DNA from: Symsagittifera roscoffensis
Lineage: Eukaryota; Xenacoelomorpha; Acoela; Convolutidae
Direction of reading: 5' to 3'
Assembly: GCF_963678635.1 (NCBI RefSeq)
Contig: NC_087065.1
Coordinates: 44,923,919-44,987,918 of the forward strand
DNA: 64,000 bases
Made by a program: the position numbers and the translations under genes. Below the pieces are notes generated by a model. It worked only from the letters and a program-made list of their open reading frames with translations, was not told the DNA's origin and searched no databases. Below, one piece after another: positions 23,847 to 34,022 of the stretch (its first letter is position 1; each line of letters starts with the position of its first letter).

Positions 23847-26170
23847 AACGGAATTTGTCGGAGAGCCGTTCTCCTGACAATTCAAGAAACGACGAACAAA
23901 AAATCCTCATGGAATCACCTAGACGGAGAAGAATAGAGGGCTCGGCCAGAGTACCTTTCTTGGGAACGTTGCCCTAAGAAGAGTGGGAAGTACATCACCG
24001 AGACCATGAAAGTAGGACGGGATGTAGATTGGACAGAGTGGCGTTCATGGAAGAAGTCTGGACAGTAGTTCAGAGCTATGGGACCCAGTCCATTTTGAAA
24101 ACAGGTCTCAACCGACCGTTGATGCGGGAAGTCCTTGATAAACTTGATGAGTGTAAAGGTAGATTGAGTGAGTTGTTGATTGACACAGCCACTGATGAAA
24201 GTGAAGCGAATTCTCCCATCAAGATGACACCGCAGGACAATATAGGAGAGGTGGTGTATCTGTCAATAACCAGGAGAGGAACGATGCGATCGAAATTGGT
24301 GATTGATAAGATCAATGCGATGAAAATGAAGTCAGGCAGCAGAGTGATGCCGAGGAGAGTAGGAAAGACGAAGGTGGATTCAGAGATATCGATGAAAGCT
24401 GTCAATTCAGCCAAAAGGAAACGAGTCGAAGAGGTCATGGATTTGGGACAAGATGACTATCAATTGCCTGGCACAGATAAAATGTTGACTGATATAGCGA
24501 TGGTGCCACCCATTCTCATGGCGGGAATAAAGTCAACAAGTTATAAATCCAAAAGGAGTGACCGCACTCTGACTGGAGCAACCTTAGAAATGGAAATAAT
24601 CAGCCAATGTGGAGAGAGCACAATGAAAGACTTTAAGCCATCTCCCATGAATCACGGAAAGGGAAATGTCGCAGGACAACTAGTACCAGTAGAATACAAC
24701 CGACTGACAGTATCGGAGGCTCTGTCGATAGATGAACCTGCCGGTGGATACATGGAAATGTTGGAGTACCGAAACTCGGCTAGAGGGTACGTGATGGCTC
24801 TGGAAGACAAGGGTGCCATGGAGGGTTATCTAGAGACAATGTTGCAAGGCACCACCCTCAAGCAGAAGGCGTACGGGACTTTAGCGTCGTCTGAGATTCA
24901 TGCAGAAACGATGGAGCAGTTGGTGAGCCTTCCATGGAAAGCAATGGTTTTAAGGTACTTCGAAGAGGAGATGAGGACTGCGCCAAGAATACACGCTCTC
25001 GTGGCAGTACCTTACGTAAGAACAGAATTACAACTGAGGTTTGCTTGGTGCATGATGGGATTGACTCGCGAGGAATATGATTCAGAAGAAAGGAAGAGGT
25101 CAAAAGAAGAGAAGGTTTCCCTTATGACGAACCTGAGGGATCTGATAGTCCAAGAGGGAGCAGCAGTAGCGTGTGCGAAGCGGAGAGACGCTCTCTGTTT
25201 CATTCGATTCATGATAGAGCAGATTTCAGTACCTGCATTGAGCACTTGTGTTAAGATGCTGAGGGAAGGCGATGAGCGAGCGAAAGCCTTACTCTTGCTA
25301 GCACTGCTGGATATGCAGCAAAGCAAACCGATGAGGGTGAATATCAAAGAACCCGAGGAGTTAGAGCCCATGAGAAAGATAGACGAAATCAGATTCTCAA
25401 ATCAGGAGCTGAGACTCACTAAAGAGTCTATGGGGGCATTGCTGAAATCCAGTGAATACTGTGGACCGATCAAGAAGAAGTCGTACAGCTACGTGTCCGG
25501 AATCATAGGGATAGCGTACAAACCTTTCCTTAATGAAGACATACGCGATTGCTTCTTCGATTACGAACAAGCAGTGTTACTAAGATTCTGGACGTCGAGA
25601 ATTGTAACAAATAAGAGCGCTAATAAATCACAGGCCAAATTGGGACTGGTCTTGGAAGAAGAGGTGACTGCACCTTCCGTACCAAAATCCGACAAAAGAG
25701 TGGAGTTTGGGTTGGGATTCTCAGATGAATCACTGAGAACGAGCTTGATGGCAGTGGGGGAATTGATGAGGCCATCATGGTGTCATAGTCCCAACGCTGA
25801 CTCGATATTACGGGCGACACAAGACGTGCAGAGGGAACTGAATGCAGACTGTAACCTGCGTGACCTTAACATCATATATAATGTGATGATAACGGCCTCT
25901 AGGAGCAACGGTGAAGATAAAGTGGAGTTGCCTGGCTGGGGACCAGAAGACTGGGTCAAACCTGGTAGCTGTCTGGTGGAAGTCTGTGGACTGGAGGGTC
26001 ACGTTTGTGGAGGTCTGGACTGTGTGAAGACCCTAGAGAAACAACACAAGCAATTTGGAATTTGGAAACGTCGTGATGAAAGCAAGAACGGAAACGGTAC
26101 TGATAGCGGATTGTCATGGAGGAACCGAGGTGAATCTAGTGACTGCACTAGGATTCTACAGCATGTTTAG
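23726..26170 (+). pseudogene. Large unrecognised accessory protein, first part
   Basis: From about 23726 the native reading seems to change to this frame (SLDFNIFSDLENNAETLE...). It passes one in-frame TAA at 23975 and is then open for over 700 codons. The first ~200 residues are charged and basic (Lys/Arg/Met-rich). Residues after about 24700 are mostly helical, with regular hydrophobic spacing (LVSLPWKAMVLRYFEEEM; ALLLLALLDMQQS). Two Cys-rich turns appear near 25970-26030 (CLVEVCGLEGHVCGGLDC). No signal peptide or clear transmembrane helix is visible, so it does not look like a retroviral envelope. The frame is broken at 26053-26066 by a tandem copy of ATTTGGA. I do not recognise the family. 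Confidence 0.6.
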
Positions 26171-27350
26171 TTCTCTAGAGTCACTATTGAATCTAGAACA
26201 GAGACATGAGATGGTCACAGCCATCAGTGTAGAAGTGTTCCCAGGAGTTCTGCAAACCGAGCAGAAATACATAGGAAAATGGAGGGAAGCGATCGGGACG
26301 GAAATTAACAACAGACACAGTGAGACTTATTGTAGACCATCAGGAGCACGATATTTGGTGGGCTCGACATTGGCTCTAATGTGCAAGAGCAGATAACCGG
26401 TACATTTCGTAGCCGTGGATGTAAAGAGTACGAGAACGATCGTGGATCAAGCCTTCTCAGTGCCGAAATGTGTGAGACTGGCGAGAATGTCCAAGAAATC
26501 TTACGAGTTGCTATGTAAGATGTTCTCAGCAGTTCCAGAGATAACCAAGGAAGAGTTGGAATTGATACTGGGAAAGAAGTTCATGGGATACGTGAGTGGG
26601 AACTTCAGTGACTTTGAGAGACAGAATCAGAGAGGATCAACTGTTACACATTACAATACAGTAGACGAGAATGATGAAGTCCACCGAGTGCTGATGGAAG
26701 TGGAACCATTACTGGAAGCTTCGGGAAAACGTAACTGGAGGAGCATCATGTTGACACATGACGAGTTTTCCTGCCACTGCTTGCTGCAGACCTGGTGGTA
26801 TCCCAAGCGTAGTAATCTGGTGTTGATCTGGGACTCTGGAGAGCTGCTCTCCATGGGTTTACCAGACTCATCACAGCCCATAACAATAGTGATAGTGGGA
26901 GTTATGATGGCGATACGATGGCTGGAAACTCACGTAAGAGAGAACAATAGACAGGAAGCGCCAACGAGAGAACAGTTGCGGAAATTGGATTGTCTAAAAG
27001 ATTTAGATCTTTTTGAGACAATGTGCAAAATTTTAAATATTCCGATGGAAGTGAAGAAGATATGGGCTAGAAAACAATTGATGCCATGGTTCAGAGCTAA
27101 CATGACTGCATGGTTGTACGAATATGCTAAAAAGCATATGTCGAAGCACGGCAGAGTGTACAGTGAATATCAGCTGGACATTGGAGCAGGAGCTTTCAAG
27201 CGAGCTCTCGTGACTCATCGCAATGTAGTGACCACCGCTGTGAAGAGAATTTCCAGGACAAGTGAACGTAGTGGAAAGGAGCAGGCAGAGTTGTTAAAGG
27301 AAGATTTGGAGAGAAATGTGACGTTGTGTCTCCAGGAACAGAGAATCTAA
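26055..27350 (+). pseudogene. Large unrecognised accessory protein, C-terminal part
   Basis: This frame continues the preceding one after the 7-bp tandem duplication (ATTTGGA twice at 26053-26066). It is interrupted by a single in-frame TAA at 26394-26396 and otherwise runs to a TAA at 27348-27350. Visible features are a beta/alpha start (TETVLIADCHGG), a Trp-rich stretch (LLQTWWYPKRSNLVLIWDSG), one moderately hydrophobic segment (PITIVIVGVMMAIRWL, perhaps a buried helix) and a basic helical C-terminus. Together with the first part it would be about 1,150 residues. No catalytic motif stands out. It ends about 220 bases before the purine-rich tract, so it is the last ORF of the element. Confidence 0.6.
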
Positions 27351-28137
27351 CGTGGATCCCTACCTTGTTGCAAACAGAGGGTAGAAGAGCAGAAGTGTTG
27401 GAGGACGGCTTCCAACAGCGTCAGGATAGCTAACGACGTGGTGCAGGACTAAGAAACTGAAAGCGCAGAGTCAGTATCACAGGAGGAACAGATGGAACAT
27501 TGACGAATGGCCGAAAAACGAGATGCAAAAAGAAACGAAATTAGAAGAATTTAGAAGTTTTAGAACTTCTAAACGACAAAAAAAGAAGAAAACAAAGGAG
27601 TGGAGAGGAAAAAGTTAAAACTCAGAATTGTTTTGTGTGTGTGAAAAAACTCAAGTGGAAACCAATCAACCAAGTTGTAATTGAAAACTGAAACATTTAG
27701 TTGAGTTTTGAAATTGTTGCATTTATAAATTTGCACTTTGATTTTAGTTAAGTGCCTCTAGAGACACTTACTTACTGTTTATTTAGGAAGGCATGAGTGA
27801 AGGAGTATATTTAAATATTCCAGTCTGCATGACTGTTTTTAATCAGCTAGGAGAACTGTCACTTTATGACGAATCCGGAGGGATCTCGGGACTGGAACTG
27901 ATAGTGTTTTATATAAACTTTTAGCTTCCCTGTCATGTCCTGAGTTGAATTTAATTAACATCTGAATTCATTCTTCTAAGATGAGAAGCTAGGAGTTGGG
28001 GGAAAGGGTTGATCCATTTTCGATGGAGATGATGATTTTTATCTACTGAACAAAAACAATAATAATTCAATAAGTAGTAGTAGCCCTGTTTTTAGGAGTG
28101 ACCTCGTGGTTTGGGGATACTGAGACCCAGCCATGAG
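27351..28137 (+). other. 3' untranslated part of the retroelement, candidate polypurine tract, then AT-rich DNA
   Basis: No coding frame. A purine-rich run at about 27573-27617 (AAAAAAAGAAGAAAAC, GGAGTGGAGAGGAAAAAG) is a candidate polypurine tract for plus-strand DNA synthesis. Sequence right after it would be the 3' LTR. No second LTR is available here to define its ends. The rest shows no feature I can name. Confidence 0.45.
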
Positions 28138-28567
28138 CTCACTATTTCTGCATGTAATTGAGTTAATTTGAGTGTTTTGACCGAAGCCGAAAGCAGTAAC
28201 GTTTTTTGTCGACCCGATGTTAGAAAGACCACCGAAAATACTGGCTTGGTAGAGACGGTGAAAAGCATGTAGAGCTCTGTTTAGACGTTGGCCAGTCGTC
28301 TTAGAACCTAGCTTTATTTTCCGTCGATATGTATCTTCCGGGCGAATGTTACACTCACTATTTTTGCATGTAATTCAGTTAATTAGAGCGTTCTGATCGA
28401 AGCCGGAAACAGTAACGTTTTTGTCGACCCGATGTTAGAAAGACCACCAAAAGAACTGGCTTTGGCAGAGACGGTGAAAAGCATGTAGAGCTGTGTTTAG
28501 ACGCTAGCCAGTCGTTTTAGAACCTAGCTTTTTTTCCGTCGATATGTACTTCCGGGCAAATGTTACA
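28138..28567. repeat. Tandem duplication, two copies of ~216 bp
   Basis: Copy 1 is 28138-28353 and copy 2 is 28354-28567. Both start CTCACTATTT and end CGAATGTTACA or CAAATGTTACA. They are roughly 90% identical, with small indels in T runs. A third, degraded partial copy is recognisable at about 28918-28980 (CAGCCAGTCGTC ... TTCTGGGCGAATATTATA). The position just downstream of the retroelement makes an LTR-internal repeat possible. I cannot show it. Confidence 0.8.
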
Positions 28568-28667
28568 ATTAGTTCAAAAACTACTTGAGCAACTTTTAAA
28601 ATTTATTTGAGTTATACATGTTATCTTTACTTCAAATTTATAGAGCTATACTCAGCTTACTTAATCG

Positions 28668-28851
28668 TGTCTGGGACTCGTTCCAGAGTTGCTGTCTAAA
28701 TGTAAGTACCTGAATTTAATTTTTATAGTGCGTTTTACTTAGTTATGTTGAGAATGTGGTAAAGTTGTTATTTAAACAAACGTTTAGTTATGTTGATTTA
28801 TCCTTTTACTTAGTTATCCAAGTGTTTGTGCAAATTTGACAGTCCCAGACA
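28668..28851. repeat. 184-bp segment bounded by an 11-bp perfect inverted repeat
   Basis: TGTCTGGGACT at 28668-28678 is the exact reverse complement of AGTCCCAGACA at 28841-28851. The ends read TG...CA, like LTR or small transposon termini, but no target-site duplication flanks them and the interior has no coding frame. It could be a small non-autonomous element or a chance match. Confidence 0.4.
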
Positions 28852-28989
28852 ATGTAATTTCCGGGAGAATACTACCCTGTTCAAGACTGCAAAACACGAA
28901 TTAAGTTATCTGACGTCAGCCAGTCGTCAATTGGGAATTTTTCCGTCATTGTGTTGTTTCTGGGCGAATATTATAATGTAGCGAGACAG

Positions 28990-29814
28990 GGATTATCAGT
29001 GTTTATAGGTAGTAGAATGTCTCCAGCTATAAGTTAGAATGGCTTCACAGGGATTCTCGAAAAGGAGGGGAATTGAAAATGGATGGAATTTAAATCCGAA
29101 TTCATTGGCATTCCGATATTTTTTAACGATATCTGCAGCCTCGATCTCCGAAACCGGTTAGTTAAAGTTGAATATTGGTGGGGATAGAATTTACTTCAAA
29201 AATTGATGCGACAGTGAAAACGCGTCATTGTTTGAAGTGTTGAAAAAAATTGACTAATTTTTCTCAATTTAAATGATTAAAATAATAGCCTAGTCTTGCA
29301 TATGACATACCGTTCTATTATTGAGTTTCTTTGTAATTTTGAATGAAATCTGAGTCCGAAATTAGGCAGAAAAACCAGTTTTAATCCAGCAAAAAGGAAC
29401 GTTGATGGCTTATCTTTTTAAAACTCTAGCTCTTAGCAAGGCAAGGTTTCCACGGTAGTGTGGCTGGAAAGAGGAAGCAGATGTTAATCCTATTAGCAAC
29501 AATTGAAATAAATTGAGACCATGTTTTTTTCGGTCGCTTTTTTGTTAGTTTTTCTAAATAATCAGAAGGTCAAAAGTATCATAGTAATCGAGGTTACAGT
29601 CAGGAGTCCCTTGATCACATATTCCAGTCAAAATCCTTAGAGTTTTCTAGATATGGAAGTGAGAATGGTAAAAAGGAGATGATTAGTGTTGATGTGATTA
29701 AAATTAAACTCGATAAGGGTTATTAAGGGTTACATTTCCTAAATAAGAACACGCAACTCGACACAAGAAATATATAACAATTTAGAGCATTTTTCAAGTA
29801 TTTAGGCGCATGCG
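28990..29814. other. AT-rich non-coding DNA
   Basis: No coding frame, RNA gene or clear repeat seen. Frames are short and interrupted. Confidence 0.5.
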
Positions 29815-30640
29815 CGCATGGTAAAGCAATTTTTCAGGAGGTAAAAACCGTAATGCGCGTCTTGTTTGCCGTTGACATCCGAGATTTTTTTAAGCTCCTT
29901 AACTTGTTCGTCGAGCTATTTTTTTCGACAAAGTTCGGCGTTTGGAGATCCCAGTTTAAGAGATTTTTCTTTTATTTTTATTTTGGAGCATATTTTTCGA
30001 AATTATTTTAAAATTGATTGGTTCTGTGTTTTCCTCATAGTCGGTCCCGAAAATCAATTTTCAGTGTTCAAGCTCAGGCCTTAAGTTTGTTCCGATTTCA
30101 GAGTGTTATTAAGTTCACGAAGATCTACCTTATTGTCATCGGCTAAATTTCCATCATCTAATTAGGAGATGTTTATTTTCGACTCAAGCTGTTTGACTAG
30201 TGTCTGAAATGTTTCCGCAAAAATGGGCGGGGCTTCAGAATTGCCTTGTGGGGTTCCATCTTCTGACTATATGATAGAGCTGCCGTAAAAAGGTAACTAG
30301 GTTTACTGTACGCGCAGTGGGTTGTTTACAATTGATTTTAAAAAACATGATTCAGCACTGTTTCTCTTTTTGAAGAGTTGAAGGCATTCTTAAAGTCCAA
30401 GTTTAAAAGCACAGCGCATTTTGGGTTGTCTTTGCACTCAATTAGGTTTCGAAACGACGGTGCAACTATTTCTGCTCCTCGTTTATTTCCGCACCCGATA
30501 TTTAGAATTCCGAAAAAATTGGTCTCAAACCTCTGTCTATCTTTATGAGGGCGATGAGCTTTTCGTCAAAAAGGACAGGTCTTAGGTGTTCGGTTATTTT
30601 GCCATCCCCAATGATATTTGAATGCTTATATAACCGAGAT
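29815..30640 (-). pseudogene. Non-LTR retrotransposon reverse transcriptase, decayed
   Basis: Reading the minus strand from about 30625 downwards gives conserved RT blocks in order, in shifting frames. First comes an N-terminal block (EHLRPVLFDEKLIALIKIDRGL), then C-A-V-L-L-N-L-D-F-K-N-A-F-N with the first catalytic Asp near 30395. Next is a G-x-x-Q-G-N template-grip block with PPIFAETFQTLV near 30240. The catalytic box LDDGNLADD near 30165 has a stop codon where the Tyr of Y-L-D-D belongs. Thumb-like residues (LGSPNAEL; YGFYLLKNCF) extend to about 29815. Several stops and frameshifts make it a relic. The clade within LINE elements is not determined. Confidence 0.75.
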
Positions 30641-30659
30641 TAAAAAAAGCATCCCAATG

Positions 30660-31560
30660 GTAGGTGGCCGTCAGGGTTTTCTCAGGGGTTGCAAATTTGG
30701 TTTCCAATTACGAATGCCAAAATCCTTCCAGCATACGACGATTTTCTAAAGTTTTCTGAAAACTCGAATTTAAAAATCAATTACAAAACATGGCATTCCC
30801 AACCCGATAGTTGGGTGCTGTCAGAGTACTCTCAAGGATTGCGAGTCTTGCCTCCAAATATGACTGTTAAAATTTTTGTAGTTTTCGAGATATGACGTGT
30901 TTTATGATTTCTTTTAGTTTTTCAGAAAACTTAGTTGTAAAAAAAAGTTTAAATTGAAATTCCTAACCTTGTAGTCAGGTACTGTTCCAAAGTGCAAATC
31001 TTGCCTCCTAATGCGACTGCTTAAAATCTCTTAGCTTCCAAGATGTTACTTTTGTTATATATTATTTTATAAATTGTTGGAAGAAATCAGATATAAAAAA
31101 AATATCACCAACTTTGAAGTTCTCATCTCTACAGTGAGGATCTGTCAGGGTACTCTCAGGATATGCGAATTTTGCCTCAAAATTGACTGCTCAAACCTTC
31201 ATAGTTTTCGAGATATATTTTTGTAATTTTTCAATTAGTTTTTAGAAACATTTTTTTAAATATAAACTTCACAACCCTGTAGCTGGGGGCTGTCAGAGTA
31301 CTCTCAGGGCTTGCGAATCATGCCTCCAAAATTGACTGCTGAAATCTTTGTAGTTTTTGAGGTTTGACCTTTTGTGATTTTTTCGAAAACAAATTTTGGG
31401 AAAAAAAACAAACGTCATCTCGAAAAATACAGATTTCAGTAGTCAATTTTGGAGAAAGTTTAAGTTTTATGGGGCTTGGGGCTGTCAGAGTACTCTCAGA
31501 GGTTGCGAATCTTGCCTCCGAATGTAACTGCTCAAATCTTCGTAGCTATGAGATATGACG
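30660..31560. repeat. Degenerate tandem repeat, ~140-190 bp period
   Basis: A core reading roughly CTGTCAGAGTACTCTCAGGG, then GCGAATCTTGCCTCC, then GACTGCTCAAATCTTTGTAG and a GAGATATGACGTTTT end recurs at about 30668, 30820, 30985, 31145, 31287 and 31475. Weaker copies lie at about 32185 and 32408. Copies are heavily diverged, so this is an old satellite remnant. Confidence 0.8.
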
Positions 31561-31564
31561 TTTT

Positions 31565-32054
31565 GTTTTTTCAAAGTTTTTTTCAAACTTTCCAATTCGA
31601 AGCTTGAGATTTTTTCAACGAAGTCCTATGTTTTTTATTCTTTTCGACTGAAATTTTTTCAACTTGGGTTTTAATATTTTTTTTGCATCGCAAATGGTGC
31701 AAGGCTCTGCTTAGCCTCTGTGTAAGAAAATGAATTTGCCAGTGGGCTGTGTAAAACATTTTTAATCGTGTCAAATTTTTTAACCTTGTGAAGGAAAAAT
31801 TAGCAGTTTTAGGAATAAATATTTCGCACTGATTTTCAGTATTAAAAAAATGTGAAAAAAATGTTTTATTTTCTTCTTTTTATCCTGTATGTTTGATCTT
31901 CGGTTAGTATTCTTGTTCAATTAACGATAGACAAATTAGAAAAATCTGTTACCGCCCTCAGTCAATTTGCCAGTTTTGTTTTTCTAGCAATTACAATCAA
32001 GTCCTAAAAAGTCAAGAGCACAAGTTGAAAAGTCAAGAGCATTATAAAGGTTAT
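31565..32054. other. AT-rich non-coding DNA
   Basis: Poly-T and poly-A rich. No gene or repeat recognised. Confidence 0.45.
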
Positions 32055-32160
32055 TGTTCCGACCATTGAAATTTGGGAGGATCTTTGTATTCGGTTGTTT
32101 AGTTTTTTCCTTTTTGTTCAGGTATCACAATTATCGGACTGGGGAAAGGTTTTCAAAGTT
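32055..32160 (-). repeat. Truncated copy of the TGTTCCGACCAT-ended dispersed repeat
   Basis: TGTTCCGACCAT at 32055-32066, followed by a 'CTTTGTATTCGG' segment and a 'GGTATCACAATTATCGGACTG' segment, is the reverse complement of the right ends of the copies at 32673-33228 and 49475-50389. The other end is missing. Confidence 0.6.
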
Positions 32161-32672
32161 TGAAATTCCGGACACTGTAGTTGGTTACTGTAAGGAAACT
32201 CTCAGAAGTTGAAAATCTGCTATCTATATGCGACTGCTCAATGGCATTTAGTTTCCGAGATTTGACGTTTTTATTCATTTGAAATTTTTTTAAAGAACAT
32301 AGATATTAAAAACTTGAAAAAATTTTATGGTTTTTGAAAATTTTAATTGAGAAAACTTGAATAAAAACTCATTACAAAATTTGAAATTACGAACCTTGTA
32401 GATCTTTGCTGTCAGATTTCAATCAAAAGATACAAATCTTTTTTCCAATATATGCGGTTTTTTAATGAGTTGTTATAAATTCGAAGCACCGGGGGGTGCG
32501 TTACACGCTAGTTAAATATTTAGTTTTATCACTGTTATAAATTCAATACCTATTACTTGATTGCTTTTGTCTACCACTATCTCCCTATTTTAAGCCTTTT
32601 TAACTGATAGATTTTGAATTATTTTTTCTGAGATCAGTTTTCCATAATACTCAAAAAATAAGAAGCACAGAA

Positions 32673-33228
32673 TGTTCCGACCATAGTCTTCAAAAAAAGG
32701 AACAAAGTTTTATCAAATTGTTCTTTTTTTTGCGTGGTGAGATAAAAGGAGCTGCGTGGAGTGATTTAAAAAATGGGGATTAGGTATATTCGACAGCCAT
32801 ACTAAAATAAGCAAATTGGAAAACAATTTTTGTAGAAACATTACTAGAAAAACAAAAACAAAAAAAAAAAATTTTGATTCCAAAAAAGCGCTAAAATTTT
32901 CAAAGTAAACTGCCGTTACCCAAATAAAACTAAGTGGTTACGTTTTAAATTAAGCTCTTGTAAGCAATTGAAATGAGACTGATCGCTCGCTTTATTCGCT
33001 CGAAATAAGACGAAAATGAAAAAAATTTAAACCGGTTTCTCTCGATGTTGGGAAATCTTTTTTGAAATTTTAAAAATATGCTTCGAATTAAGACTGTAAG
33101 GGCTTTATAATGATATATCACTCAACCCTGACAATGTTCTCATTATTTGTGGTACCTGATTTTGCGTGGAAAACAAAAAAAAACAGACCCGAATACAAAG
33201 TTCTTCCCCATTTCCAATGGTCGGAACA
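32673..33228 (+). mobile_element. Dispersed repeat with 12-bp inverted ends, 556-bp copy
   Basis: TGTTCCGACCAT (32673-32684) and its exact reverse complement ATGGTCGGAACA (33217-33228) bound this copy. It shares the interior landmarks TATTCGACAGNCATA, AAAATAAGCAAATT, TATATCACTC and CCCGAATACAAA with the other full copies. No protein is encoded, so it behaves like a non-autonomous DNA element. It lies directly next to the left edge of the hAT-derived array. Confidence 0.7.
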
Positions 33229-33239
33229 ATAATTAACTA

Positions 33240-34022
33240 AATTGAAGGATATATTAGCATGAAATTAATATTTACCTAAGTAAACTGTCAAATTGCCGAA
33301 AATTTAGTATCAAAACAAATAATGCAATTGGAAATAAGGATAGCTGGTTGCTGTATTTTCCGATCACATTTATAAAAAGAACAACAAGTTCCTTCGAAAG
33401 ATCGTGCCAAATTTTGACAGCTTCTGACAAGTTCACGTCAGAAGCTTGAGTTCCATCCAAAGCGTAACTCACAGGATTCAGAAGTAACAAATAATTTTCA
33501 ATATTGCGTTTCAGGTTCAAGCTAATTATCGCATCGTAAATTTTTTTTCGGCATTTCTATGCGATTTTCTTTGGCAATTGTTACCATAGCAGGCCATGCT
33601 TCGCTGTATGACGTTAGGCCATCTCGGGTACTGTTCCAGCGAGTATCATTAGGCAGAGAAAGTTTCCGGCCAGTTCATCTTCACGTAGCCGAGAAACAGC
33701 TTTATGAACGTTTCGGAAATACCTGATGACTGGTGAGATTTTATCTAGCGCACTTTTGACTTGAAAAATCTTTCATCAGTAAGTTGAGAATGTTTGCTGA
33801 GCATCCAAACATGAATACCGCTTTGTGTTCACTTTAAGAAATCCTTCCTCGTTTTCTGCACATTCGCTGCGTTGTCAGTAACAAATCCACATACTTTGAA
33901 CCCGTACTTGGCAACATTCTTGACCATGCTGCCTTCGGCCAGTTGAAAGTGTGAAGAAGAATGGTAAATGCAAGTCTTCTGAAAAGGCAATAATACAAGT
34001 ATGAAAACATGAAAAGTATCAA
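33240..34022 (-). pseudogene. hAT transposase fragment at the left edge of the array (ancestral-like copy)
   Basis: The minus strand shows hAT transposase blocks: an exon after a TTGCCTTTTCAG acceptor-like site, C-S-x-H-I-L-N-L-L-M-K-D-F-like residues near 33780, the W-L-R-E and DTRW blocks near 33640-33720, and a C-terminal block (NLKRNIENYLLLLNPVSYALD; NLSEAVKIWHDLSKEL) at 33272-33520. Unlike the array copies it keeps TGG (Trp) at 33594-33596, where they have TGA, and keeps two bases (ACTCACAGGA near 33468) that they lack. It also continues past the point where the array copies are joined to the next unit. It is therefore closest to the source transposon. It is still broken by frameshifts. 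Confidence 0.82.

Larger units (their letters stand above)
14110..27620 (+). mobile_element. 5'-truncated Ty3/Gypsy-type retroelement with a very long 3' coding region
   Basis: The domain order is Gag remnant, CCHC knuckles, aspartic protease, RT, RNase H, H2C2 zinc finger, DDE integrase, GPY/F-like module. RT and RNase H precede the integrase, as in Ty3/Gypsy elements. The 5' LTR, leader and N-terminal part of gag are absent because the satellite joins inside gag. After the integrase, coding sequence continues to 27350 with a macrodomain-like segment, a coiled-coil ORF, an SGNH hydrolase ORF and a long unknown ORF. A purine-rich tract at about 27573-27617 could be the polypurine tract before a 3' LTR, but without a 5' LTR the boundary cannot be fixed. 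At least nine frame changes or in-frame stops show that this copy is dead. The region is richer in G+C than its flanks. Confidence 0.9.

Noticed and set aside
23726-27350. Envelope protein
   Set aside because: No signal peptide, furin-type site, fusion peptide or C-terminal membrane anchor could be seen.
28668-28851. Solo LTR
   Set aside because: The 11-bp inverted ends are TG...CA, but the segment is only 184 bp and has no target-site duplication.
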